A stretch of 64,000 nucleotides of DNA from Enterobacter dykesii (lineage in GTDB: Bacteria > Pseudomonadota > Gammaproteobacteria > Enterobacterales > Enterobacteriaceae). The stretch covers positions 3,596,001 to 3,660,000 of the forward strand of contig NZ_CP126604.1 of NCBI RefSeq assembly GCF_008364625.2, given 5' to 3'. Shown here one piece after another: positions 42,224 to 55,902 of this stretch. The stretch's first letter is position 1. Each line of letters begins with the position of its first letter. The notes under the pieces were generated by a model. That model did not search any database. It was not told the origin of the DNA and saw only the letters and a program-made list of their open reading frames with translations. A program made the position numbers and the translations under genes.

Positions 42224-44455
42224 TTAACCGCCGTGCAGACGACGCGCGTCTATCACATCCGGCACCTGGTTCAGCTTGCCAAGCACGCGGCCCAGCACCT
42301 GCAGGTTGTAGATTTCGATGGTCATATCGATGGTGGCAAGCTGCTCGCGGGTATCGCTGCGGCTGGCGACGCCCAGCACGTTGACCTTCTCGTTGGCGAG
42401 AATGGTCGTGATGTCGCGCAGCAGGCCGCTGCGGTCGTTGGCAGTGACGCGCACCACCAGCGAGTAGCCGGCAGAATAGCTCTCACCCCAGACCGCTTCC
42501 ACGATGCGCTCCGGCGCATGCGACTGCAGCTCGGCAAGCTGGTCGCAGTCGGAACGGTGAATCGAAATTCCGCGTCCCTGAGTGATAAAGCCGACGATAT
42601 CGTCGCCCGGAATAGGCTGGCAGCAGCGGGCAATGTGGTGCATCAGGTTACCTACGCCTTCAACCACCACGCGGCCGTTGTCTTTGCTGCGCTGCTGCGG
42701 CGCGTAGGTTTTCTGCTGCAGCTGCTTCAGCGCCGCCGCGTCCTGCTCTTCCGCGCTTGGCTTATTGAACTGCGCCTGCAGGAAGTTCACCATCTGATTC
42801 AGACGAATATCACCGCCGCCAATGGCCGCTAACAGCTCGTCAAGCTCGTTGAAGTTGTAGCGCGGCAGCAGGAATTTTTCCGCCTCTTTCAGGCTGATTC
42901 CGATATGCTCCAGCTCGTCGTCGAGGATCTGACGACCGGCAAGGATGTTCTTGTCACGATCCTGCTTACGGAACCAGGCGTGAATTTTTGAGCGCCCGCG
43001 GCTGGTGGTGACGTAGCCCAGGTTCGGGTTAAGCCAGTCACGGCTCGGGTTGGGCTGCTTCTGGGTAATGATTTCAATCTGGTCACCCATCTGCAGCTGA
43101 TAGGTGAACGGTACAATACGCCCGCCAATTTTCGCCCCGATGCAGCGGTGTCCCACATCGCTGTGGATGTGGTAGGCAAAATCGAGCGGCGTAGAGCCCG
43201 CCGGCAGGTCGACAACGTCCCCTTTTGGGGTAAAGACGTAGACGCGATCGTCAAAGACCTGGCTGCGCACTTCGTCGAGCATCTCGCCGGAGTCGGCCAT
43301 CTCTTCCTGCCACGCAATCAGCTTGCGCAGCCAGGCAATGCGGTCTTCGTGGCCAGAACGCGCTCCGCCGGACGTACCTTCTTTGTATTTCCAGTGCGCG
43401 GCAACGCCCAGCTCGGCGTCTTCGTGCATCTGTTTAGTGCGGATCTGAATCTCGACCGTTTTGCCGCCAGGGCCAAGCACAACGGTATGGATAGACTGAT
43501 AGCCGTTCGGTTTGGGGTTGGCGACATAGTCATCGAACTCATCGGGAAGATGACGGAAGTGAGTGTGTACTATCCCCAGCGCGGCGTAGCAGTCCTGCAG
43601 ACGCTCCGCCACGATACGCACGGCGCGCACGTCAAACAGCTCGTCAAAGGCGAGGTGTTTCTTCTGCATTTTGCGCCAGATGCTGTAGATATGCTTAGGC
43701 CGACCGTAGACTTCGGCGCGTACGTTCTCTTCTTTCATCGCCTGGCGCAGCCCGCCGACAAATTCCTCGATATAATGCTCGCGGTCGATACGGCGCTCGT
43801 GCAGCAGTTTGGCAATACGTTTGTATTCCGCCGGGTGCAGGTAACGGAAGCAGTAATCTTCCAGCTCCCATTTCAGTTGACCAATCCCTAAGCGGTTCGC
43901 CAGCGGCGCGTAGATATTTGTACACTCTTTGGCCGCCAGCACGCGCTCGTCTTCCGGCGCATCCTTCACCTCACGCAGGTGGGCAATACGCTCGGCAAGC
44001 TTGATGACCACGCAGCGGAAGTCATCCACCATGGCCAGCAGCATCCGGCGAACGTTATCGACCTGCTCAGATGAGACGGAATCGGTGTGCGCGGCTTTGA
44101 GCTGGCGAATGGCCGCCATATCGCGCACGCCGTGGATCAGCGCGACGACGGATTTCCCGACGCTGTCGCGCAGCACATCTTCGCTGACCACGTCCGCATC
44201 CGCGAGGGGGAAGAGCAGCGCGGCCTGCAGCGTTTCAATATCCATGTTCAGCATGGATAAGATTTCCACCATCTCCACGCCGCGCCACAGGAGAAGATCG
44301 GCATCCGGATGCCCCTGCGTGGTGCGCAGACAATAGGCCCAGGTTTCGGTTAAGCGTTCACACGACTGCTGGCTGGAAATTCCCAGACTTGCGATCCATT
44401 TTTGTGGGTCAAACTCCCCAGCTTTATTGAGATGTGCACTTCTTACCGCAACCAT
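42224..44455 (-). CDS. relA: GTP pyrophosphokinase RelA
   Basis: The ribosome-associated (p)ppGpp synthetase of the stringent response. It has 743 residues. The N-terminal HD-like domain lacks the HD pair of active hydrolases (LIHGVRDMAAIRQLKA, FRCVVIKLAERIAHLRE), as is normal for RelA. The synthetase block follows (NPKPNGYQSIHTVVLGPGG, VEIQIRTKQMHEDAELGVAA). The TGS domain is at VYVFTPKGDVVDLPAGSTPL, and a C-terminal zinc-finger and ACT region ends the protein. It is 51 bases after rlmD. Confidence 0.98.
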   Translation of the reverse strand: MVAVRSAHLNKAGEFDPQKWIASLGISSQQSCERLTETWAYCLRTTQGHPDADLLLWRGVEMVEILSMLNMDIETLQAALLFPLADADVVSEDVLRDSVGKSVVALIHGVRDMAAIRQLKAAHTDSVSSEQVDNVRRMLLAMVDDFRCVVIKLAERIAHLREVKDAPEDERVLAAKECTNIYAPLANRLGIGQLKWELEDYCFRYLHPAEYKRIAKLLHERRIDREHYIEEFVGGLRQAMKEENVRAEVYGRPKHIYSIWRKMQKKHLAFDELFDVRAVRIVAERLQDCYAALGIVHTHFRHLPDEFDDYVANPKPNGYQSIHTVVLGPGGKTVEIQIRTKQMHEDAELGVAAHWKYKEGTSGGARSGHEDRIAWLRKLIAWQEEMADSGEMLDEVRSQVFDDRVYVFTPKGDVVDLPAGSTPLDFAYHIHSDVGHRCIGAKIGGRIVPFTYQLQMGDQIEIITQKQPNPSRDWLNPNLGYVTTSRGRSKIHAWFRKQDRDKNILAGRQILDDELEHIGISLKEAEKFLLPRYNFNELDELLAAIGGGDIRLNQMVNFLQAQFNKPSAEEQDAAALKQLQQKTYAPQQRSKDNGRVVVEGVGNLMHHIARCCQPIPGDDIVGFITQGRGISIHRSDCDQLAELQSHAPERIVEAVWGESYSAGYSLVVRVTANDRSGLLRDITTILANEKVNVLGVASRSDTREQLATIDMTIEIYNLQVLGRVLGKLNQVPDVIDARRLHGG

Positions 44456-44506
44456 TGTCCTCTCCTTTAGGGACCAGGGCCTGTCGAAGTCGACAAGCCA
44501 AACAAA

Positions 44507-45805
44507 TTAGATGTGCTCGAACAACACCATCGATTCCAGATGTCCAGTGTGCGGGAACATGTCCAGCATTGCCAGACGCTGAATCTGGTAACCCGCGCTG
44601 AGTAATGCCTCGCTGTCTCGTGCAAGCGTTGCCGGGTTACAGGAAACATAGACCACGCGCTTCGGCGCGAGTTTAATAATATGTGCCATCACGCCCGGGG
44701 CACCGGCACGTGCCGGGTCGAGCAAAATTTTATCAAAGCCCTGTTTTGCCCACGGCTGTTGGGTGACATCTTCCTCAAGATTTTGATGAAAGAATGTCAC
44801 ATTTTGCAAGCCGTTCTGCTGCGCGTTCTCCTGCCCTTTCGCCACCAGCGCCTCAACACCTTCCACGCCGACGACGCTGGCCGCTTTTCGCGCCAGCGGC
44901 AGCGTAAAGTTGCCCATTCCGCAGAACAGATCGAGCACCCGATCGCTTTTCTGAACATCCAGCCACGTCAGCGCTTTCTCAACCATCAGTTGGTTAACGC
45001 CATCATTCACCTGAATGAAATCCCGCGGGCTGAACGTTAAGCGTAGCCCGTTTGACGCATACCAGGGTGCCTCACCGGTAACCTGCTCAAGTATCTCGCT
45101 TTGTGGTGCAAGGAAAAGCGCCAGGTCGTGGGAATGCGAAAAGCGTTCCAGTTTTTCGCGATCTTTTTTCGACAACGGCGCGGTATGGCGCAGGACCATC
45201 AGCGGTCCATTGTTGGCCATGACCAGTTCGACATGCCCGAGGTGGCGAACGCCGTCCAGTCCGGAAAGACAGATGCGCACTTCCGGAAGCAATGCCTCAA
45301 GATGGGGCACCAAAATAGGGCACTGCTGCACATCGACAATGTCACTGGAACCGGCCTTGCGAAACCCCATCTCCAGACGTTCCGTTTTTGGCTGATAGCT
45401 GAGGCTCAGGCGCGCGCGTCGACGATAGCCCCAGGGCTCGTCGGCGAGGATCTCATTAACGTCGTGTTTAAGCAGGCGCGCCAGCGCGCGGCTTTTGCTT
45501 TTTTGCTGTAATCCTGTGCTCGCATGCTGTTGCTGGCAGCCCCCGCAGACGCCAAAATGGGGGCAGCGAGGCACTTCGCGTTCCGGGCTATCGCTCAGTC
45601 GGCGCTTTACCTGGCCGCGCGCGTACTGGCGTTTATCTTCCGTCAGCGTAATTTCTGCTCGTTCTGATGGCAGCAAACCTGTTATAAACAGTGTCTTACC
45701 GTTGTGCCGCGCCACCCCCTGACCAAAAGGATCGAGGTCCGTGGCTTCAACAGTTATGATCTGACGCGTCGTCACGCGTCGCTTTGCAGAGTAGAATTGC
45801 GCCAT
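44507..45805 (-). CDS. rlmD: 23S rRNA (uracil(1939)-C5)-methyltransferase RlmD
   Basis: Methylates U1939 of 23S rRNA. It has 432 residues. An N-terminal TRAM domain ([20 protein letters not shown]) is followed by 4Fe-4S cysteines in [16 protein letters not shown] (about 80-95). The SAM motif is [16 protein letters not shown] (about 289-304), and the catalytic Cys is in [14 protein letters not shown] (about 384-397). I chose ATG 45805 ([11 protein letters not shown]); 28 upstream residues of open frame reach into the barA gene start and are not conserved. Confidence 0.97.
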   Translation of the reverse strand: MAQFYSAKRRVTTRQIITVEATDLDPFGQGVARHNGKTLFITGLLPSERAEITLTEDKRQYARGQVKRRLSDSPEREVPRCPHFGVCGGCQQQHASTGLQQKSKSRALARLLKHDVNEILADEPWGYRRRARLSLSYQPKTERLEMGFRKAGSSDIVDVQQCPILVPHLEALLPEVRICLSGLDGVRHLGHVELVMANNGPLMVLRHTAPLSKKDREKLERFSHSHDLALFLAPQSEILEQVTGEAPWYASNGLRLTFSPRDFIQVNDGVNQLMVEKALTWLDVQKSDRVLDLFCGMGNFTLPLARKAASVVGVEGVEALVAKGQENAQQNGLQNVTFFHQNLEEDVTQQPWAKQGFDKILLDPARAGAPGVMAHIIKLAPKRVVYVSCNPATLARDSEALLSAGYQIQRLAMLDMFPHTGHLESMVLFEHI

Positions 45806-45864
45806 CGCTGAGATTTTTCTCACATATAAACATAATTGTCCTAATTGTCCCATAACGGAACGCC

Positions 45865-48624
<2,760 letters not shown>

Positions 48625-48631
48625 GGTAAAA

Positions 48632-48657
48632 GCCCGGTGGCGCTACGCTTACCGGGC
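48632..48657. repeat. REP element after barA
   Basis: A 26-base palindromic element with arms GCCCGGTGGCGCTACG / CTTACCGGGC. It is the exact reverse complement of the element after xni (63538-63563). Confidence 0.85.
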
Positions 48658-48683
48658 CTACAATTGCGGTTGCGGCCTGATGT

Positions 48684-48702
48684 CCTCTCCCACAGGGAGA
48701 GG
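48684..48702. repeat. Second short palindromic repeat after barA
   Basis: CCTCTCCC / GGGAGAGG around ACA, in the context GGCCTGATGT. It is related to the repeat between iap and cysH, and here is paired with the REP just upstream. It lies immediately downstream of garK on the other strand and may end that operon. Confidence 0.7.
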
Positions 48703-48707
48703 GAGCA

Positions 48708-49847
48708 CTACATTCCCTGCCCCACTTTCAGCACCGCCGCGATATTCCTGGCGGCCATCCTGACGTTCTCGCTGGCATTTTCCAGCGCATCTTCCAGCGA
48801 GCAGATGGTGTAGATCACGCTAAACACCGCATCAATGCCGTGATCGTGTACCACGCCAACGTCCGCCGTCAGGCTGCCTGCAATGCCGATGACGGGTTTG
48901 TTAAAGCGTTTCGCCACTTTCGCCACGCCCACCGGGACTTTGCCGTGGATCGTCTGGCTGTCGATGCGGCCTTCTCCCGTGATCACCAGATCCGCGTCGG
49001 CCACCTGGTCGGCCAAGTGTAGCGCATCGGTCACGATCTCAATACCCTGGCGCAGCTGCGCGCCGCAAAAGGCGTACAGCGCGGCCCCCATGCCACCCGC
49101 CGCGCCGCCGCCAGCAAGGTTTAGCACGTCGATATCCAGATCCCGGGCAATGACTCTCGCATACTGCGCCAGCGCGTTGTCCAGGGTAACGATCATCTCG
49201 GGAGTGGCCCCCTTTTGCGGACCAAATACGGCTGACGCGCCATCCTTACCGGTGAGCGGATTCGTCACATCACAGGCGACCTCAATCCGGCACTCCGCCA
49301 GACGTCTGTCCAGCCCGCTCAGGTCGATACGCGCGAGTTTTCCCAGTTCACCCCCGCCCTGCCCAAGGGGCTGCCCGCTGTCGTCCAGCAGCTTTGCCCC
49401 CAGCGCCTGCACCATCCCTGCTCCGCCGTCATTGGTGGCGCTGCCGCCAATGCCAATGATGATATGCTTAACGCCTGCGTCCAGCGCGTGACGAATAAGT
49501 TCGCCCGTCCCCCACGAGGTGGTTTTCAGGGGATTACGCTGTGAAGGAACGACCAGCTCCAGGCCGCTTGCCGCCGCCATTTCAATAAAGGCACTCTGCT
49601 CGTCACCGGATAAGCCATAAAATCCTTCCACGCGCTCACCCAGCGGGCCGGTCACCGGAACATGCACAATGCGTCCCTGCGTTGCCGCGATCATCGCCTC
49701 AACCGTCCCTTCGCCACCGTCCGCGACCGGCAGTTTGACGTAAACCGCCTCGGGAAAGATCTCGCGAAAACCACGTTCTATCGCTGTCGCAACCTCAAGC
49801 GCACTCAAACTTTCCTTATACGAGTCCGGTGCGATAACAATTTTCAT
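48708..49847 (-). CDS. garK: Glycerate 2-kinase
   Basis: Phosphorylates D-glycerate to 2-phosphoglycerate, the last step of glucarate and galactarate breakdown. It has 379 residues, of the GarK/GlxK family. Conserved blocks are [19 protein letters not shown] (1-19), [39 protein letters not shown] and [20 protein letters not shown]. It mixes GarK-like and GlxK-like features, so the symbol is given by context. It is last in the gud operon, 77 bases after gudD, with a small hairpin in the gap. In E. coli, garK is instead in the gar cluster. Confidence 0.9.
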   Translation of the reverse strand: MKIVIAPDSYKESLSALEVATAIERGFREIFPEAVYVKLPVADGGEGTVEAMIAATQGRIVHVPVTGPLGERVEGFYGLSGDEQSAFIEMAAASGLELVVPSQRNPLKTTSWGTGELIRHALDAGVKHIIIGIGGSATNDGGAGMVQALGAKLLDDSGQPLGQGGGELGKLARIDLSGLDRRLAECRIEVACDVTNPLTGKDGASAVFGPQKGATPEMIVTLDNALAQYARVIARDLDIDVLNLAGGGAAGGMGAALYAFCGAQLRQGIEIVTDALHLADQVADADLVITGEGRIDSQTIHGKVPVGVAKVAKRFNKPVIGIAGSLTADVGVVHDHGIDAVFSVIYTICSLEDALENASENVRMAARNIAAVLKVGQGM

Positions 49848-49891
49848 AAGCCATCCTTACGCATAGTCGTTACGTTAAGCATACACCACGT

Positions 49892-49915
49892 AAAAGACCG
49901 CCCATGGGAGCGGTC
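49892..49915 (-). terminator. Weak hairpin terminator between gudD and garK
   Basis: On the minus strand the arms GACCGC / GCGGTC, around an 8-base loop, are followed by TTTTA. The short stem suggests partial termination that would lower garK expression relative to gudD. Confidence 0.5.
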
Positions 49916-49924
49916 CCAATGCGT

Positions 49925-51262
49925 TTATCGTACCATGCACGGGCGTTTATTGTCGAATGTCCAGTCGGGGATCAGATACTGCATCGCCATCGCGTCGTCG
50001 CGCGCGCCCAGACCGTGTTTTTGATACAGCTCATGGGCTTTCATGACCTGGTCCATATCCAGCTCAACCCCCAGCCCCGGCGTGGAAGGCACCTGCACCA
50101 TGCCACCTTTGATCTCAAACGGCTGCTTAGTCAGACGCTGATTACCTTCCTGCCAGATCCAGTGCGTGTCGATAGCAGTAATCGTGCCCGGCGCGGCGGC
50201 GGCAACGTGCGTGAACATCGCCAGCGACACGTCGAAGTGGTTATTAGAGTGCGAGCCCCAGGTCAGGCCAAACTCGTGGCACATTTGCGCCACGCGCACC
50301 GACCCCTGCATCGTCCAGAAGTGCGGATCCGCCAGCGGAATGTCGACGGACTGCAATGACAGGGTGTGTCCCATCTGACGCCAGTCGGTGGCTATCATAT
50401 TGGTCGCGGTCGGCAGCCCCGTGGCGCGACGGAATTCCGCCATAACTTCACGGCCCGAGAAGCCCTGTTCAGCCCCACACGGATCTTCCGCATACGCCAG
50501 CACGCCTTTCAGCTGCTTGCCAATTTTGATCGCTTCTTCAAGCGACCATGCGCCGTTCGGATCCAGCGTCACGCGTGCCTGCGGGAAACGTTTTGCCAGC
50601 GCGGTGACGGCTTCCGCCTCTTCCTCACCGGCCAGCACGCCGCCCTTCAGTTTGAAATCGTTGAAGCCATACTTCTCGTAAGCGGCTTCCGCCAGGCGCA
50701 CCACCGCATCCGGGGTCATCGCCTCGTCGTGGCGAAGTCGATACCAGTCGCATTGTTCATCCGGCTGGCTCTGATAAGGCAACGGCGTCAGCCTGCGGTC
50801 GCCGACAAAGAACAGATAGCCCAGCATTTCCACTTCGCTGCGCTGCTGCCCCTCGCCCAACAGCGACGCAACGTTAACGCCCAGATGCTGACCCAGCAGA
50901 TCCAGCATCGCGGATTCAATCCCGGTCACCACGTGAATGGTGGTGCGCAGGTCGAAGGTCTGCAGGCCACGCCCTCCGGCATCGCGATCGGCAAAGGTAT
51001 TGCGCACGGTGTTGAGGACATTTTTGTACTCGCCCAGCGCTTTGCCCACCACCAGCGGAATGGCATCTTCCAGCGTCCGGCGGATCTTCTCCCCGCCCGG
51101 AATTTCGCCCACGCCCGTATGGCCGGAATTGTCTTTGATAATGACAATGTTGCGGGTAAAGAACGGCGCATGCGCGCCGCTCAGGTTCATCAGCATGCTG
51201 TCATGACCCGCAACCGGAATGATTTGCATGGAAGTGACGACAGGGGTCGTAAAAGTACTCAT
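49925..51262 (-). CDS. gudD: Glucarate dehydratase GudD
   Basis: Dehydrates D-glucarate and L-idarate to 5-dehydro-4-deoxy-D-glucarate. It has 445 residues, of the enolase superfamily. Catalytic and metal residues are in [13 protein letters not shown] (Lys-x-Lys), [15 protein letters not shown] (Asp), [13 protein letters not shown] (Glu), [14 protein letters not shown] (Asn) and [17 protein letters not shown] (His). It is 15 bases after the paralogous gudX. Confidence 0.96.
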   Translation of the reverse strand: MSTFTTPVVTSMQIIPVAGHDSMLMNLSGAHAPFFTRNIVIIKDNSGHTGVGEIPGGEKIRRTLEDAIPLVVGKALGEYKNVLNTVRNTFADRDAGGRGLQTFDLRTTIHVVTGIESAMLDLLGQHLGVNVASLLGEGQQRSEVEMLGYLFFVGDRRLTPLPYQSQPDEQCDWYRLRHDEAMTPDAVVRLAEAAYEKYGFNDFKLKGGVLAGEEEAEAVTALAKRFPQARVTLDPNGAWSLEEAIKIGKQLKGVLAYAEDPCGAEQGFSGREVMAEFRRATGLPTATNMIATDWRQMGHTLSLQSVDIPLADPHFWTMQGSVRVAQMCHEFGLTWGSHSNNHFDVSLAMFTHVAAAAPGTITAIDTHWIWQEGNQRLTKQPFEIKGGMVQVPSTPGLGVELDMDQVMKAHELYQKHGLGARDDAMAMQYLIPDWTFDNKRPCMVR

Positions 51263-51277
51263 CGTGTAATCCTTTTA

Positions 51278-52621
51278 TCAGTGACGTCCAAAAACAGGGC
51301 GCTTGCGGTCAAATGTCCAGCCGGGGATCAGGTACTGCATCGGGCCCGCGTCGTTACGCGCGCCGCCCGGTAGCTTTTTATACGCCTCATGGGCTTTATG
51401 GATCTGATCCCAGTCAATCTCCACGCCCAGGCCCGGCGCATCCGGTACGGCAATCTTGCCATTGATGATTTCCAGCGGATTTTTCGTCAGGCGGGCTTCA
51501 CCTTCCTGCCAAATCCAGTGGGTGTCGATGGCGGTCGGGTTACCCGGCGCCGCCGCGCCAACGTGGGTAAACATCGCCAGCGAAATATCAAAGTGGTTGT
51601 TCGAGTGACAGCCCCAGGTCAGCCCCCAGTCATCGCACAGCTGCGCCACGCGCACTGCGCCTGAAAGCGTCCAGAAGTGAGGGTCCGCCAGCGGTATGTC
51701 GACAGCGTTCAGCATCACCGCATGACCCATTTCACGCCAGTTGGTGGCGATCATATTGGTCGCGACCGGCAGCCCGGTGGCGCGACGAAACTCAGCCATG
51801 ACTTCGCGGCCCGAGAAGCCCTGCTCCGCGCCACAGGGATCTTCCGCATAGGTCAGGACATCCCTTAGCCCCTTGCACAGGCTAATCGCTTCATCCAGCA
51901 GCCAGGCGCCGTTCGGGTCAACGGTGATCCGCGCATCCGCAAAGCGTTTTTTCAGCGCCCGGGCCGTGTCAATCTCCTGCTCGCCGGGCAGCACGCCGCC
52001 CTTCAGCTTGAAATCCTTAAAGCCGTAGCGATCCTGCGCCGCCTCGGCCAGACGCACCACCGCGTCGCTGGAGAGCGCTTCCTGGTGGCGCAGGCGATAC
52101 CAGTCGTGATCGCCCGTGGATCGCGCCAGATAGGGGAGATCGGTTTTATTGCGATCGCCAACGTAGAACAGATAGCCCAGCACGGTGACCGCATCACGCT
52201 GTTTGCCGGGCCCCAGCAGCTCGCAAACCGGGACCTGGAGCGCTTTACCCAGTAAGTCGAGCAGGGCGGCCTCCAGCGCGGCGACCGCGTTGACGCGCAG
52301 TTCGAACGTCCAGGCACCTTTACCGAACGTATCAAAGTCAGCAGACTGGTTACCCTTATGCACACGCTGAACGACCTTGTTCAGACGGGCAACCTCCTGA
52401 CCCACGACCAGCGGAATGGCATCAACCAGCGTCTGGTAAATTACCTCTCCGCCCGGGGCTTCGCCCACGCCGGTATTCCCTGCGCTGTCTTTCAGCACGA
52501 CGATATTACGGGTAAACCAGGCGTTATGCGCCCCACCGATATTGAGCAGCATGCTGTCCTGCCCGGCCACCGGAATGACCTTCATCTCCGTAACGGTTGG
52601 GCTCGATTGCGTTGTCATCAT
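51278..52621 (-). CDS. gudX: Glucarate dehydratase-related protein GudX
   Basis: A 447-residue paralogue of GudD, about two thirds identical by eye. The enolase-superfamily residues are all retained: [50 protein letters not shown] and [17 protein letters not shown]. It could therefore be active; in E. coli GudX is regarded as a weak or uncertain glucarate dehydratase. Its first ATG overlaps the gudP stop by four bases (ATGA), and a second ATG follows directly. Confidence 0.93.
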   Translation of the reverse strand: MMTTQSSPTVTEMKVIPVAGQDSMLLNIGGAHNAWFTRNIVVLKDSAGNTGVGEAPGGEVIYQTLVDAIPLVVGQEVARLNKVVQRVHKGNQSADFDTFGKGAWTFELRVNAVAALEAALLDLLGKALQVPVCELLGPGKQRDAVTVLGYLFYVGDRNKTDLPYLARSTGDHDWYRLRHQEALSSDAVVRLAEAAQDRYGFKDFKLKGGVLPGEQEIDTARALKKRFADARITVDPNGAWLLDEAISLCKGLRDVLTYAEDPCGAEQGFSGREVMAEFRRATGLPVATNMIATNWREMGHAVMLNAVDIPLADPHFWTLSGAVRVAQLCDDWGLTWGCHSNNHFDISLAMFTHVGAAAPGNPTAIDTHWIWQEGEARLTKNPLEIINGKIAVPDAPGLGVEIDWDQIHKAHEAYKKLPGGARNDAGPMQYLIPGWTFDRKRPVFGRH

Positions 52622-53973
52622 CCACGCTCCGCAACAGGTTTAAGTTCGACGCGTTTGATATCCCCTACCAGCACCAGGTAACTCAGTACCGCCACCAGCG
52701 CATGCACACCCACGTAGATTAGCGCACCGTTGAAAGAGCCGGTGGTGCCGACGATGTAGCCGATAGCGATTGGCGTAACAATCCCGGAGATGTTGCCGAA
52801 CATGTTGAACAGACCGCCGCTCAGGCCGCTGATTTCTTTCGGCGCCGTATCCGCCATCACCGCCCAGCCCAGCGCGCCAATGCCTTTGCCGAAGAAGGCC
52901 ATCGCCATAAAGCCGATAATCATCCATTCGGCGTTGACGTAGTTACAGAACACCATGGTCATGGAGAGCAGCATGCCGAGCACAATCGGCGTTTTACGCG
53001 CGATGTTCAGTGACCCAGTGCGGCGCATCAGCCAGTCGGAAATCACCCCGCCGAGCACGCCGCCGACGAAGCCGCAGATTGCCGGGACCGACGCGACAAA
53101 TCCCGCTTTCAGGATCGACATGCCGCGTGCCTGCACCAGGTATACTGGAAACCAGGTGATGAAGAAGTAGGTTAAGGCGTTAATACAGTACTGGCCCAGA
53201 TAGATACCGATCATCATGCGCGAGCCGACGAGCTGCTTGATCTGCGCCCATTTCTGGCTGAACGGGACTTTTGCTTTTGCGGATTTCTGATCCATATTGA
53301 TCAGCGCGCCGCCTTCCGCGATGTACTCCAGCTCTTTTTTGTTCACGCCTGGATGCTGGTTGGGTTCGTGGATCACTTTCAGCCAGATAAAGCTGATGAC
53401 GATCCCAAGCCCGCCCATGAAGAAGAAGACGTGTGACCAGCCCACCTCATGCGTCAGCCAGCCCATAATGGGCGCAAAGATCACCGTCGCGAAGTACTGT
53501 GCGGAGTTAAAAATCGCCACCGCCGTTCCCCTCTCCTGCGCCGGGAACCAGGCAGCGACAATACGGCTGTTCCCCGGGAAGGAAGGTGCTTCCGCTAAGC
53601 CTACCAGGAAGCGCAGCGTGAAGAGCGCCACGATAATGCCGAAGCCGCTGAAGATATCGACGAAACCCTGCAACAGGGTAAACATCGACCAGATAAAGAT
53701 GGACCAGAAATAGACGCGTTTAGATCCAAAACGGTCCAGCAGCCAGCCGCCAGGAATTTGCCCGATGACGTAGGCCCATGAGAATGCGGAGAAAACGTAA
53801 CCCATGCCCACCGGATCAAGGCCGATATCTTTTGCCATTTCCGAACCGGCAATCGACAGCGTGGCGCGGTCACCATAGTTAAAGGATGTGACGATAAACA
53901 GCATCACCACTATCCAGTAGCGGGCATTAGTGCGCTTTTCAGCGCTGCTCGCTGCGTGGCTTAATGTACTCAT
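52618..53973 (-). CDS. gudP: D-glucarate/galactarate MFS transporter GudP
   Basis: A 451-residue proton symporter of the anion:cation symporter (ACS) family of the MFS. Motifs are [20 protein letters not shown] (about 33-52), [20 protein letters not shown] (about 66-85) and the [20 protein letters not shown] block typical of hexuronate and glucarate carriers. It is first of gudP-gudX-gudD-garK. In E. coli this operon is activated by CdaR; I see no site I can assign with confidence in the 294 bases upstream. Confidence 0.95.
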   Translation of the reverse strand: MSTLSHAASSAEKRTNARYWIVVMLFIVTSFNYGDRATLSIAGSEMAKDIGLDPVGMGYVFSAFSWAYVIGQIPGGWLLDRFGSKRVYFWSIFIWSMFTLLQGFVDIFSGFGIIVALFTLRFLVGLAEAPSFPGNSRIVAAWFPAQERGTAVAIFNSAQYFATVIFAPIMGWLTHEVGWSHVFFFMGGLGIVISFIWLKVIHEPNQHPGVNKKELEYIAEGGALINMDQKSAKAKVPFSQKWAQIKQLVGSRMMIGIYLGQYCINALTYFFITWFPVYLVQARGMSILKAGFVASVPAICGFVGGVLGGVISDWLMRRTGSLNIARKTPIVLGMLLSMTMVFCNYVNAEWMIIGFMAMAFFGKGIGALGWAVMADTAPKEISGLSGGLFNMFGNISGIVTPIAIGYIVGTTGSFNGALIYVGVHALVAVLSYLVLVGDIKRVELKPVAERG

Positions 53974-54231
53974 TGTTGCACTCCTGAAACATAGCTTTCG
54001 CCTGGTTCATTCTGTACAGCACCGGTAGGGTAATCAGAATGAGATTGGTATTTGTCGTTTTGGTACGGCCTGACGCCGTTTTATAGTGACCGGAAAAGTA
54101 TATGAAGGAGTGGTCCGTTCTCTCACCGTGCAAAAACACAGTATTGAAGGGTGCATGAGAGGTTGTTTATGGCATAAGCCCAGGGGAATGGAAGGTGGTT
54201 CACGGAATTGGCGTTTGGAGCGGGGCGTATC

Positions 54232-54259
54232 GCCGGGTGGCGGCTAAGCCTTACCCGGC
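54232..54259. repeat. REP-like palindrome downstream of yqcA
   Basis: GCCGGGTGGCGGCTAAG...TTACCCGGC, a 28-base imperfect hairpin like the one at 42180-42207. It lies between yqcA and the gudP promoter region and may end yqcA transcription. Confidence 0.75.
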
Positions 54260-54267
54260 CTGGAGAA

Positions 54268-54717
54268 CTATTTAAGCAGCGTTGCCCAGTGTTCGACCCA
54301 CGGGTTTGATTCGCTTTCTGGCTCCGGGTGCTCACCCGCATCAATCAGCAGCATCTCGCCGACGCGCTGGGCGCTCTGCTCCTGCAGGAGCGCATCGAAC
54401 TGCTTGCCGCCGCCGCAGAAGTTGGCGTAAGAGCTGTCGCCCAGAGCAATGATGCCGTAGTGTACGTCCGGCTGATAGCCAAGCTGGTCTTTAATGCCCT
54501 GGAACAGCGGCACGATGCTGTCCGGCAGATCGCCCTGCCCGGTGGTGGAGGTCACCACCAGAATGTACTTATCTTTATACTTTTCCCAGTCTGCCAGCTC
54601 CGGGTCTTCATAGACCGTGGCTTTATGGCCCTGGCTGGCGAGTATTGCCTCAGCCTCTTCCGCTACCAGCAGCGAGTTGCCGTACATTGTGCCGACAAAA
54701 ATGCCTACTTCAGCCAT
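54268..54717 (-). CDS. yqcA: Flavodoxin YqcA
   Basis: A 149-residue short-chain flavodoxin-like protein. FMN phosphate-binding loop [18 protein letters not shown] (about 9-26), second loop [15 protein letters not shown] (about 56-70), and third loop [18 protein letters not shown] (about 91-108). It lacks the long extra loop of FldA-type flavodoxins and is closer to MioC. It is third in the yqcC-truC-yqcA operon. The electron-transfer partner is unknown. Confidence 0.94.
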   Translation of the reverse strand: MAEVGIFVGTMYGNSLLVAEEAEAILASQGHKATVYEDPELADWEKYKDKYILVVTSTTGQGDLPDSIVPLFQGIKDQLGYQPDVHYGIIALGDSSYANFCGGGKQFDALLQEQSAQRVGEMLLIDAGEHPEPESESNPWVEHWATLLK

Positions 54718-54741
54718 GCTATTTTCCCATATTGAATGCGC

Positions 54742-55518
54742 TTACTCTTCATCCTGAACGTTGCCCGGTACAAACTCAACCCTTTCATTTTCGGGGAGTT
54801 GTCCCAGCCAGCCAAACTGTGACAGCGCTTGCATCCAGACGTCGTCCAGCCCCGCACGGATAGTCAGCGGCTCGCCGGTAAACGGGTGCGTCAGGCTCAG
54901 CTCGCTGGCGTGTAACATCAGACGATGGCAGCCAAAGTGTTCGGCCGCGCTGCGGTTCTGGCGTAAATCACCGTGTTTGCTGTCGCCAATAATCGGGTGG
55001 CGCAGGTGCGCAAGATGGCGTCGCAGCTGGTGCTTACGCCCGGTTTTAGGCAGAAGCTCAACCAGGCTGTAGCGTGTGGTCGGGAATTTGCTGGTTGCCA
55101 CCGGCATTTCGGTCGTCGCCATGCCGCGATAGTCCGTCACCGCGGGCTGCGGACCTTTGTCATCGCGGGCAAATTTATCGGCGATTTTGTCCAGTTCCTC
55201 CACCAGCGGATAGTCCAGCGTGGCGGCTTCCGTCAGCCAGCCGCGCACGATCGCGTGGTAGCGCTTTTGCATCTGATGCTGTTCAAACTGCTGTGATAGC
55301 AGACGCCCCGCCTCGCTGGAAAGCCCCATCAGCAGCACGCCGGAGGTCGGCCTGTCGAGACGATGGGCGGTAAAAACATGCTGACCAATCTGGTCGCGAA
55401 CGGTCTGCATCACCACCACTTTCTCATCGCGATCGAGCCAGCTGCGGTGCACCAGCCAGCCTGACGGTTTATTCACCGCCACCAGCCACTCGTCCTGATA
55501 GAGGATCTCAAGCGTCAT
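54742..55518 (-). CDS. truC: tRNA pseudouridine(65) synthase TruC
   Basis: Makes pseudouridine 65 in tRNA-Ile and tRNA-Asp. It has 258 residues, of the RluA family. The catalytic Asp is in FTAHRLDRPTSGVLLMGLSS (about residue 54). Later blocks are LVELLPKTGRKHQLRRHLAHLRHPIIGDSKHG-like (KTGRKHQLRRHLAHLRHPII). Its start overlaps the stop of yqcC by four bases (ATGA). Confidence 0.96.
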   Translation of the reverse strand: MTLEILYQDEWLVAVNKPSGWLVHRSWLDRDEKVVVMQTVRDQIGQHVFTAHRLDRPTSGVLLMGLSSEAGRLLSQQFEQHQMQKRYHAIVRGWLTEAATLDYPLVEELDKIADKFARDDKGPQPAVTDYRGMATTEMPVATSKFPTTRYSLVELLPKTGRKHQLRRHLAHLRHPIIGDSKHGDLRQNRSAAEHFGCHRLMLHASELSLTHPFTGEPLTIRAGLDDVWMQALSQFGWLGQLPENERVEFVPGNVQDEE

Positions 55519-55844
55519 GCATCTTCACCGGCGAACAGGGCATCCAGTTTTTCCAGTTCGACCAGCATCACGTCGCGCGCAGGGTGCGTCGCCTCGAGCG
55601 CCATTTCATAGTAGGGAGAGACAGCAAACGCCTGCGGCAGCGGGTGACCGCCCTCAAGCAGGGCGTGCATGCGCGGGATTAACACCCACTGCAGCCACTC
55701 AAACGGGGCCAGCGTATCCAGGCAGAAGGGCTGAGTGCTCGCGAACGCTTCAGGCTGCGGCGCGGTCTCCTGCCACAGCTGATGTTGGCGCAAAAGGGCT
55801 TCGATGGCGTGCAACTGAGCACGAACGCTATCGTGTTGCGTCAT
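55515..55844 (-). CDS. yqcC: YqcC family protein (DUF446)
   Basis: A 109-residue soluble helical protein matching E. coli YqcC, of unknown function. Conserved LHAIEALLRQHQLWQ (about 10-24), PFCLDTLAPFEWLQWVLIPR (about 40-59) and YYEMALEATHPARDVMLVEL. I chose ATG 55844 (MTQHDSVRAQ); the open frame extends upstream through the csrB terminator and is not coding there. It starts the yqcC-truC-yqcA operon. Confidence 0.93.
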   Translation of the reverse strand: MTQHDSVRAQLHAIEALLRQHQLWQETAPQPEAFASTQPFCLDTLAPFEWLQWVLIPRMHALLEGGHPLPQAFAVSPYYEMALEATHPARDVMLVELEKLDALFAGEDA

Positions 55845-55902
55845 AGTAACCTCAACTGAAAAAGTGAACGGCGCGCAGCATAGCATTGCGGAAGGCAGAA
55901 AT

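Noticed and set aside
51278-52621. GudX as a pseudogene of gudD
   Set aside because: The frame is intact at full length and the catalytic residues are kept, so it is reported as a gene.
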